A stretch of 13,407 bases of DNA from positions 1 to 13,407 of the forward strand of contig JAEMRG010000029.1 of NCBI GenBank assembly GCA_016463455.1, written 5' to 3'. Below, one piece after another: positions 1 to 6,529 of this stretch. Source of the stretch: Rhodoferax sp. (lineage in GTDB: Bacteria; Pseudomonadota; Gammaproteobacteria; Burkholderiales; Burkholderiaceae_C). Both the position numbers and the translations under genes were made by a program. Numbering within the stretch: position 1 is the first letter of the stretch; each line of letters begins with the position of its first letter. The notes beneath the pieces were generated by a model. It had not been told where the DNA came from. It did no database searches and saw nothing but the letters and a program-made list of their open reading frames with translations.

Positions 1-523
1 GTTTTACCGGCGTTTTGCGGATGTGCTCAATTTGCAGGAACTCGATGATCTCTTCTACCGTCTCGCGGTTGGCAGTCTCTTCGCGCTGGGCACGCGGCAG
101 CTGGAAAGCGACCTCGAGGAAGTTGGCATGCTCGCGCTGGCTGCAGCCGGCCATGATGTTGTCCAGCACCGTCATGCCTTTGAACAGCGCAATGTTCTGG
201 AAGGTACGCGATATACCCAGACCCGCCGCGCGGTTGGGCGTCATGTCGCTGAGCTTCTCGCCCCGAAAGGTGATCGTCCCTTCTTGCGGCCGGTAAACGC
301 CGTTGATCACGTTCAGCATCGAGCTTTTTCCCGCGCCGTTGGGGCCGATGATGGCGCGGATTTCGTGCTCCAGCACATTGAACGAAATGTTGGTCAAGGC
401 CTTGACGCCGCCAAAGCGCAGCGAGACCGCGTCGAGCTCCAGGATGGGCTTGCCAATGGCGAAACCCCGTTGGATGGTCGCCGTGTCGTCGGTATGCGCG
501 TGGTCGTGGGTTGCCATGTCCAT
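1..523 (-). CDS. LivG-type ABC transporter ATP-binding protein (5' part, runs off left edge)
   Basis: Cytoplasmic ATPase of a branched-chain amino acid type (HAAT) ABC importer; it powers uptake of an amino acid or other carboxylate with LivH/LivM-like permeases expected beyond the left edge. Translating the complement from the ATG at 523 gives 174 codons without a stop. Visible are the Walker A motif GPNGAGKSS (residues 60-68) and the Q-loop block with LivG-typical spacing, SRTFQNIALFKGMTVLDNI (105-123, Gln109). The signature, Walker B and switch His lie outside the window. The first ~22 residues are a His/Asp-rich extension ahead of the core domain, so the ATG at 517 is also possible. The gene follows the acyl-CoA ligase stop by a single base (TGA-C-ATG), implying translational coupling. 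Such ligase + liv clusters often handle aromatic, phenylacetic-type or fatty acids rather than amino acids; the substrate cannot be read from this fragment. Confidence 0.93.
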   Translation of the reverse strand, partial: MDMATHDHAHTDDTATIQRGFAIGKPILELDAVSLRFGGVKALTNISFNVLEHEIRAIIGPNGAGKSSMLNVINGVYRPQEGTITFRGEKLSDMTPNRAAGLGISRTFQNIALFKGMTVLDNIMAGCSQREHANFLEVAFQLPRAQREETANRETVEEIIEFLQIEHIRKTPVK

Positions 524-524
524 G

Positions 525-2462
525 TCAGGCGGCCTTCTTACGTGTCTGTACAGCGAAAGTCTTCGCGTCACGGATCTTGATATCGGCAGAGATAGTGCCT
601 ACGCTGCCGTCTGCATAGCGCACTTCGGCATCGACATGTCCCATGGGGCTGCCGTCGTACAGCGCCTGCACGAGGCTGGCAAAACGGCTGGACACCACAT
701 CGCGGCGGACTTTGCGCATGCGGGTGAGCTCACCGTCGTCTGGCTCCAGGCGCTTTTGCAGCAGCAGGAAGCGGTGAATTTGCGCATGCGCCAGTTGTGG
801 GTCTTGCGCCATCGCGGCATTGGCAGTAGCGATCACTTCGCCGATCAAACCGTAGACTGCGTCCAGCGTTGTCAAATCGGCAAAGCCGGTGTAGGTCAGG
901 CCTTGTTTATCCGCCCAATTACCCACCGCCTCGGCGTCGATATCAACAAAAACGCAGACGTGGTCGCGACCATTTCCAAAGGCCACGACCTCGTTGATGT
1001 AAGGCGAGAACTTGAGTTTGTTCTCCACCACCTTGGGCGCAAACAGCGTGCCGTCCTTGAGCGCGCCAACATCCTGCACCCGGTCGACAATGTGCAGCTG
1101 ACCGTCCTCGTCCAGCCAGCCAGCGTCACCGGTGTGGAACCAGCCATCGGCGTTGGTGGCGCGCTGCGTGCCTTGCACATCATCGTGGTAACCCAAGAAG
1201 AGACCCGGCGAACGCACCAGCACTTCGCGCTCGGGACCGAATGCAAGCTCCACTCCGGGTGCAGCCGCGCCCACGGCACCAGGCTTGACCTGGCCTTTGG
1301 ACTGCGCGGTAACGAACAGGCCCGTCTCGGTAGAGCCATAGAGCTGCTTCAAGTTGATACCCATCGCACGGTAAAAAAGCAGCAGGTCAGGGCCGGTCGC
1401 CTCCCCAGCTGAATAGGCCACCCGAAGACGGCCCATGCCCATGACGTCGCGCAAAGGACCGTACATGAGCGCATTACCCAGGCTGTAGGCCAGGCTGTCT
1501 GAAAGATCTACTGACTCTCCGGCCAATGTCTGCGGACCCACGCGTTGCGCCAACGCCATGTAGTGGTCATACAGGTTGCGCTTGAAACCACCGGTATTGT
1601 TGATGCGGATGCTGACCTGCGTGAGCAAGGCCTCCAGCACCCGGGGCGGGGCCAGAAAAACCGTGGGCCCCATCTCGCGCATGTCGTTGAGCATGGTCTC
1701 CGACGACTCGGGGCAGCAGACACAGGAGCCCGCCACCATCGGCAGCGCGTACGCAAACATGTGCTGGGCAATCCATGCCGGAGGCAGGTAGGCGACCGAT
1801 GCATCCTCTTCGGTCAGGCTGTCAATCGCGACGGCTGCACGCGCACGGTCAATCAGTGCGCCATGGGCGTGTACCACGCCGCGCGCAGGGCCCGTCGTGC
1901 CCGATGTAAAAAACAAGGCCGCCGGATCCTGGGCGCTGCCGCGCGCCAACTCGGCGTCTAACTTTGCGGCGACTTGTGCCATTCCATCGCGGCCTTGCGC
2001 CAGCAGCGCGTCATAGGCCTGCACATGGGACTGCCGGTAGTGGCGCATGCCGATGTCGTCGTCATAAATGATGTGGCGGATGGTCGGGCACAGCGGCATG
2101 GCGGCCAGCAGCTTGTCCACCTGTTCCTGGTTCTCCGCGAAGACCACACCGATCTTGGCACTTTGGATCGGGCCCGCAATTTCTGCCGCCGTGGTGTCGG
2201 CAAACAGCGGCACCACCACACCACCCAGCCACTGCACAGCAGCCATCGCGGCAAAGAGGCGCGGGCGGTTCTCGCCGAGCAGCCCTACATGGTCACCGCG
2301 CTGCACGCCCGCAGCCGACAAACCGGCCGCCAGCACACGCACTTCATCTGCCAGCGCACGCCAGGTCACTGTCTGCCAAATACCGCGGCATTTTTCGCGC
2401 ACAGCCGCACGCTCAGGGCGCGTCTTGGCGTTATGCAAAAGGAGTTGGGGAAAGGTATCCAT
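525..2462 (-). CDS. AMP-forming acyl-CoA ligase (long-chain acyl-CoA synthetase-like)
   Basis: A 645-residue cytoplasmic enzyme of the ANL superfamily: it adenylates a carboxylic acid with ATP and then forms the CoA thioester. Visible motifs are the ATP-binding P-loop FFTSGTTGPARG (184-195), YGSTETG (375-381), WFHTGDAGW (441-449) and IVDR (458-461). Length and motif order match the FadD15-like long-chain synthetases. An unusual CVCCPESSET stretch (247-256) holds three cysteines and is also present in the paralogue at the right edge. The gene heads an operon with a LivG-type ATPase one base downstream, so it probably activates the acid that the transporter imports; the substrate (fatty, phenylacetic or other aromatic acid) is inference only. 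The ATG at 2462 is chosen because a strong promoter lies just upstream, leaving room for a leader of only about 10 nt and no Shine-Dalgarno. Family assignment is secure, substrate is not. Confidence 0.93.
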   Translation of the reverse strand: MDTFPQLLLHNAKTRPERAAVREKCRGIWQTVTWRALADEVRVLAAGLSAAGVQRGDHVGLLGENRPRLFAAMAAVQWLGGVVVPLFADTTAAEIAGPIQSAKIGVVFAENQEQVDKLLAAMPLCPTIRHIIYDDDIGMRHYRQSHVQAYDALLAQGRDGMAQVAAKLDAELARGSAQDPAALFFTSGTTGPARGVVHAHGALIDRARAAVAIDSLTEEDASVAYLPPAWIAQHMFAYALPMVAGSCVCCPESSETMLNDMREMGPTVFLAPPRVLEALLTQVSIRINNTGGFKRNLYDHYMALAQRVGPQTLAGESVDLSDSLAYSLGNALMYGPLRDVMGMGRLRVAYSAGEATGPDLLLFYRAMGINLKQLYGSTETGLFVTAQSKGQVKPGAVGAAAPGVELAFGPEREVLVRSPGLFLGYHDDVQGTQRATNADGWFHTGDAGWLDEDGQLHIVDRVQDVGALKDGTLFAPKVVENKLKFSPYINEVVAFGNGRDHVCVFVDIDAEAVGNWADKQGLTYTGFADLTTLDAVYGLIGEVIATANAAMAQDPQLAHAQIHRFLLLQKRLEPDDGELTRMRKVRRDVVSSRFASLVQALYDGSPMGHVDAEVRYADGSVGTISADIKIRDAKTFAVQTRKKAA

Positions 2463-2464
2463 GC

Positions 2465-2475
2465 GTAGCTGCTAC
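2465..2475. repeat. 11-bp inverted repeat at the ligase start
   Basis: GTAGC-T-GCTAC, perfect 5-bp arms around one base. It lies 3 bases before the ligase ATG (2462) and covers the expected transcription start of the promoter at 2479-2507. It could be a repressor half-operator or a tiny 5' hairpin; arms this short can arise by chance. Confidence 0.35.
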
Positions 2476-2478
2476 AAA

Positions 2479-2507
2479 AGATTAGGCTTGCGCTGCGGAC
2501 GATGCAA
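2479..2507 (-). promoter_or_regulatory. Sigma-70 promoter of the acyl-CoA ligase operon
   Basis: On the minus strand TTGCAT (2507-2502) is followed after exactly 17 bp by TAATCT (2484-2479); each hexamer is close to the TTGACA/TATAAT consensus. Transcription would start near 2472, about 10 nt before the ATG at 2462, giving a near-leaderless mRNA. Prediction from sequence only. Confidence 0.6.
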
Positions 2508-2719
2508 GGGTCACGGTATACATTGCCACTACATTCACTTCACACACACGATCAGAATAGGTCTTCATCAGGCTTTACTTTTTTTTCAAAAAATAGGCGC
2601 ATGCAATCGCCAACAGAACAACGTCCGAGACTATCGGAAAACACGGGAAATCGATTAGGTATTTACCCCAGTGCAAGGCCATGCACAAATTGAGTGCAAT
2701 TACGCAATCACACAAAGCA

Positions 2720-2737
2720 CCAGCATTGAAATGCCGG
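2720..2737 (-). terminator. Hairpin just after fdhD, possible weak terminator
   Basis: CCAGCAT-TGAA-ATGCCGG folds into a 7-bp stem (one G-T pair) with a 4-nt loop, starting 2 bases after the fdhD stop at 2740. The minus-strand sequence that follows has no long T-run, so it may be only a weak or Rho-assisted 3' end. The rest of the 277-bp spacer 2463-2739 holds only the ligase promoter, its start-site repeat and an A/T-tract near 2580-2597 (T-run then A-run). Confidence 0.35.
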
Positions 2738-2739
2738 CG

Positions 2740-3621
2740 TCACACCACCACGGGATCCCCCGCCAAACCTGCTTGCAAGACCAAGCGCTGCGGCGCGCTG
2801 AAGCACAGAAAACGCTTATTGGTGGCACGGCCGATTGCACACAAATTGAGCCGCTGCGCGACAGCGTGGCCCATCTGCGTGATGCCGCTGCGCGAGATGA
2901 CGATGGGCACACCCATTTGCGCGGACTTGATGACCATCTCGCTGGTCAGGCGACCGGTGGTGTAGAACACTTTGTTATCGGCGCGCAGGCCTGTTCGTTG
3001 CTGCGCACTATTGGGCGGGCTGTCGCTCGGCTGCAGTGCCATCCAACCGGCAATCGCGTCGATGGCGTTGTGGCGACCCACGTCTTCCACAAACATCAGC
3101 AGCGTGTCGCCCTGGAACAGTGCGCACCCATGCACCGACCCGGCTGCTTTATAGACGCTGTCGTGCAAGCGGATGGTGTTGACGATGCCGTACAAAGCGC
3201 TTTGGGTGAGCGTGGCATCGGGAAGCGCAATCGTGTCCACATCGGCCATCAGGTCACCGAACACGCTGCCCTGGCCGCAGCCCGTGGTGACCACGCGTTT
3301 GGCGGTTTTTTCTGACAGATCGGCAATCCCGTGGTGGGTTTTGACGGCGGCGGCACCGACCTCCCAATCGACGGTGATCGACTCGACCTCAGTGGCGGCG
3401 CGGATCAGGCGCTGGTTGAGCAGATAGCCCAGCACCAGCCACTCGGGGTGCGCGCCCAGGGTCATCAGGGTGACGAGTTCGCGCTTGTCTACATAAACCG
3501 TGAGCGGGCGCTCAGCCGGGATCTCGAGCTGGCGGGTCTGGCCGTGCTCGTTAACGACCTCGACCGCGCGTGTGAGCGGCGCTTGGGCCTGCGTCAGGCG
3601 CGGCAGGTCTGCCGTGGGCAT
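2740..3621 (-). CDS. fdhD: Formate dehydrogenase accessory sulfurtransferase FdhD
   Basis: A 293-residue cytoplasmic protein that transfers sulfur from a cysteine desulfurase to the Mo/W-bis-MGD cofactor, a step needed for formate dehydrogenase activity. Family features seen: TVYVDKRELVTLMT (41-54), the TTGCGQGSVF loop (112-121, Cys115), FVEDVGRHNAIDA (177-189) and TTGRLTSEMV (221-230). E. coli FdhD has two cysteines in CxxC spacing in this loop (Cys121/Cys124); here the second position is Gly, so only Cys115 remains. The next gene upstream, the alpha subunit, ends in TAA directly followed by this ATG (3621), with no spacer and no good Shine-Dalgarno, so translation is probably coupled. It corresponds to fdsC in classical fds operons. 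No fdsD-like small gene follows. Identification is firm. Confidence 0.96.
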   Translation of the reverse strand: MPTADLPRLTQAQAPLTRAVEVVNEHGQTRQLEIPAERPLTVYVDKRELVTLMTLGAHPEWLVLGYLLNQRLIRAATEVESITVDWEVGAAAVKTHHGIADLSEKTAKRVVTTGCGQGSVFGDLMADVDTIALPDATLTQSALYGIVNTIRLHDSVYKAAGSVHGCALFQGDTLLMFVEDVGRHNAIDAIAGWMALQPSDSPPNSAQQRTGLRADNKVFYTTGRLTSEMVIKSAQMGVPIVISRSGITQMGHAVAQRLNLCAIGRATNKRFLCFSAPQRLVLQAGLAGDPVVV

Positions 3622-6528
3622 TTAATGGGTGAGCGCCGCGTCGTTGACACCAAAGCCGGCGTTCTCGCGCGTGCTGCCGCCTTTGCGGATAGCGACGGCG
3701 CAGTACTTGAACTCCGGGATCTTGCCCACCGGGTCCAGCGCGGAATTGGTGAGCTCATTGGCTGCGGCCTCGTAGTAGGCAAAGGGCACAAACACCGCGC
3801 CCTGCGGCGTGCCGTCGTCGCGGCGCACATGCAGCGCCACTTCGCCCCGGCGCGAGGCGATGGTGATGATGTCGCCGGCCTCCACGCCCATGGCCTTGAG
3901 GTCCGCGCCACACATGGAGGCAGTGGCCATGGGTTCAATGGCGTCCAGCACTTTGGCGCGGCGCGTCATGCTGCCGGTATGCCAATGCTCCAACTGACGG
4001 CCAGTAATCAGCACAAACGGATAGGCCGCATCAGGGCGCTCGTTAGCTGGGATGATGTCGGCGGGTACCAGTTTGACGCGGCCACTGGCGGTGGGGAATG
4101 TGTCGATAAACACCGTAGGCGTGCCCGGCGCGTCTTCGCTCAGGCAGGGATAGGTAACGCTGGACTCGCGCTGCAAACGCTCCCAGGTGATGCCCGAAAT
4201 AGCGGCATGCATAGCGCGGCGCATTTCGTCATAGACGGCGGCAACGCCATCGTGCTCGCCCTGGTAATCCCATGGCAAACCGATGCGCTTGGCCAGGTCT
4301 TGCAATATCCACAAATCTGCGCGGGCCTGGCCGGGTGGGTTCAAGGCCTGCTTGCCCAGTTGCACCATGCGGTCGGTGTTGCTGACCGTACCGGTTTTTT
4401 CAGGCCAGGCGGTAGCGGGTAGCACCACGTCGGCCAACCAAGCGGTTTCGGTCATGAAAATATCTTGCACTACCAGATGCTCCAGGCTGGCCAGCGCGTG
4501 GCGCGCGTGGTTCAGGTCCGGGTCGCTCATAGCGGGGTTTTCGCCCATGATGTACATGCCGCGAATCTTGTGCGGGTCGCTGTCCTCGGCCAGCGCTTTG
4601 TGCATGATTTCCACCACGGTGTAACCCGGCTTGTCATCTAGCTTGCTACCCCAGAAGTCTTCAAACCAGGCATGCGCGGCGGCGTTGTCCACGCGCTGGT
4701 AGTTGGGAAACATCATAGGGATTAGGCCGGCGTCTGACGCACCCTGCACATTGTTTTGTCCGCGCAGCGGATGCAGGCCCGAGCCGGGTTTGCCGATCTG
4801 GCCGGTCACACTGACCAGCGCGATCAGGCAACGCGCATTGTCGGTACCGTGCACATGCTGACTAATGCCCATGCCCCACAAAATCATCGCGCCTTTGGCC
4901 TTGGCAAACGCCCGCGCCACTTCGCGCAAGGTTTGGGCTGGGATGCCGCAAATCGGCGCCATAGCCTCGGGGCTATAGCCTTTAACGTTATCGCGCAGTG
5001 CCTCAAAGTTGCTGGTGCGGTTGGCGATAAAAGTTTCGTCGACCAAACCTTCCTCAATCACCGTGTGGATCAGCGCGTTGAGCATGGCCACGTCGGTATC
5101 GGCCTTGAACTGCAAAGTGCGCCAGGCATGTTGCCCGAGGTCGGTCATGCGCGGATCGGCCAACACGATTTTGGCGCCGCGCTTGGCGGCGTTTTTCATC
5201 CAGGTGGCGGCCACCGGGTGGTTGGACGTGGGATTGGAGCCGATGATAAAAATCAGATCTGCGTGCTCCACGTCGTTGACCTGGTTACTTACCGCACCTG
5301 AGCCTACGCCTTCTAGCAATGCGGCCACACTGGAGGCATGGCACAAGCGCGTGCAGTGGTCCACGTTGTTGCTGCCAAAGCCGGTGCGCACCAGCTTTTG
5401 GAACAAATAGGCTTCTTCATTGCTGCCTTTGGCCGAGCCAAAACCAGCCAAGGATTTGGGGCCATGGGCATCGCGCAAACCTTTGAGCCCGCCCGCGGCC
5501 AGCGCCATGGCCTCTTCCCAAGTGGCCTCGCGAAATACATCCGACCAATCAGCGGTATCGCGGTTGAGGTGGTTGATCTGCTCCGGGTCTTTACCCACGC
5601 CGGCCTTGCGAATCAGTGGCACCGTTAGGCGCTGCGGGCTGGCCGCATAGTCAAAGCCAAAGCGGCCTTTGACGCACAAGCGGCTGTGGTTGGCCGGGCC
5701 GTCGCGTCCGTCCACGCTGACGATGACGTTGTCCTTCACGTTGTAAGTCAGAAGGCATCCGACGCCGCAGAACGGGCACACCGAGTCCACTTTTTTGTCC
5801 ACCACCTGGCTGCCCACTTGGGTTTTGGGCATGAGCGCGCCGGTGGGGCAGGCTTGGACGCATTCGCCGCAGGCCACGCAAGTGCTGTCGCCCATGGGGT
5901 CATGCAGGTCGAATACGATTTCGCTGTGCGAACCGCGCATGGCGTAGCCAATAACGTCGTTCACCTGCTCTTCGCGGCAGGCACGCACGCAGCGGTTGCA
6001 CTGGATGCAAGCATCTAGGTTCACCGCCATCGCGGGATGCGACATATCGGACTTAGGCTGTTCGCGGCGCAAGGCTTTGAGCTCCGGGCGCACGCTGACG
6101 TTCAGGTGCTCTGCCCAAAGGCTGAGTTCGCCGTGCTGACCTATGTTGTTGCTGTGCGCCTCTGCGCCGGAGGCAGAGGCGTCGTTCCACTTGTATCCCA
6201 CATCCGGCATGTCCGAGAGCAGCATCTCCAGCACCATCTTCTGGCTCTTGACCGCCCGCTCACTATGGGCCTGCACTTCCATCCCCTCGGTGGCGCTGCG
6301 GCAGCAGCTGGGGGCCAGGGTGCGTTCGCCTTTGATCTCGACCACGCAGGCGCGGCAATTGCCGTCGGCGCGGTAACCGTCTTTGTAGCAAAGGTGCGGA
6401 ATATCCACCCCATGGCGCTTGGCCGCTTTGAGAATGGTTTCACCCTCAAAGGCGTGGATGGTTTGTGCATCGAGCTTGAACTCGATGGTTTTGAGAGTCA
6501 CTTCAGACAGCTTAGCGGGTGCATTCAT
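3622..6528 (-). CDS. fdsA: NAD-dependent formate dehydrogenase, catalytic alpha subunit
   Basis: A 968-residue cytoplasmic W/Mo-bis-MGD enzyme that oxidises formate to CO2 (reversible in related enzymes). Domains in order: NuoG-like [2Fe-2S] (Cys47, 58, 61, 75); two 4Fe-4S ferredoxin motifs (Cys174/177/180/184 and 217/220/223/227); the [4Fe-4S] next to the cofactor (Cys251/254/258/285, with Lys287); catalytic Cys396-His397 in RLCHASSV, so cysteine and not selenocysteine; the LRGQNNVQG loop; and a C-terminal dinucleotide-binding domain with TGRQLEHWHTGSM. No cysteine occurs between 77 and 173, so the His/Cys3 cluster found in NuoG and in FdsA of Cupriavidus/Rhodobacter type seems absent. AGAGGT lies about 8 bases before the ATG, within the end of the beta gene; the spacing to that gene is 1 bp. 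With a fused beta subunit the enzyme resembles two-subunit FDH1 of Methylorubrum; Mo versus W cannot be decided. Confidence 0.95.
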   Translation of the reverse strand: MNAPAKLSEVTLKTIEFKLDAQTIHAFEGETILKAAKRHGVDIPHLCYKDGYRADGNCRACVVEIKGERTLAPSCCRSATEGMEVQAHSERAVKSQKMVLEMLLSDMPDVGYKWNDASASGAEAHSNNIGQHGELSLWAEHLNVSVRPELKALRREQPKSDMSHPAMAVNLDACIQCNRCVRACREEQVNDVIGYAMRGSHSEIVFDLHDPMGDSTCVACGECVQACPTGALMPKTQVGSQVVDKKVDSVCPFCGVGCLLTYNVKDNVIVSVDGRDGPANHSRLCVKGRFGFDYAASPQRLTVPLIRKAGVGKDPEQINHLNRDTADWSDVFREATWEEAMALAAGGLKGLRDAHGPKSLAGFGSAKGSNEEAYLFQKLVRTGFGSNNVDHCTRLCHASSVAALLEGVGSGAVSNQVNDVEHADLIFIIGSNPTSNHPVAATWMKNAAKRGAKIVLADPRMTDLGQHAWRTLQFKADTDVAMLNALIHTVIEEGLVDETFIANRTSNFEALRDNVKGYSPEAMAPICGIPAQTLREVARAFAKAKGAMILWGMGISQHVHGTDNARCLIALVSVTGQIGKPGSGLHPLRGQNNVQGASDAGLIPMMFPNYQRVDNAAAHAWFEDFWGSKLDDKPGYTVVEIMHKALAEDSDPHKIRGMYIMGENPAMSDPDLNHARHALASLEHLVVQDIFMTETAWLADVVLPATAWPEKTGTVSNTDRMVQLGKQALNPPGQARADLWILQDLAKRIGLPWDYQGEHDGVAAVYDEMRRAMHAAISGITWERLQRESSVTYPCLSEDAPGTPTVFIDTFPTASGRVKLVPADIIPANERPDAAYPFVLITGRQLEHWHTGSMTRRAKVLDAIEPMATASMCGADLKAMGVEAGDIITIASRRGEVALHVRRDDGTPQGAVFVPFAYYEAAANELTNSALDPVGKIPEFKYCAVAIRKGGSTRENAGFGVNDAALTH

Positions 6529-6529
6529 C

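Noticed and set aside
303..1412. Long plus-strand open frame of 369 codons
   Set aside because: It lies antisense to the acyl-CoA ligase and LivG genes, whose motifs are unmistakable; its translation resembles no protein and is a mirror of high-GC codon structure.
2573..2600. T-run followed by A-run that might be an intrinsic terminator
   Set aside because: The stem would be only A-T pairs with no GC-rich part, and it lies 140 bp past the fdhD stop.
3331..4422. Long plus-strand open frame of 363 codons
   Set aside because: Antisense to fdhD and the formate dehydrogenase alpha gene; no recognisable domain and no ribosome site.
5330..5350. Possible selenocysteine site in the formate dehydrogenase
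   Set aside because: The active-site codon is a normal Cys codon (RLCHASSV); no in-frame TGA occurs there.
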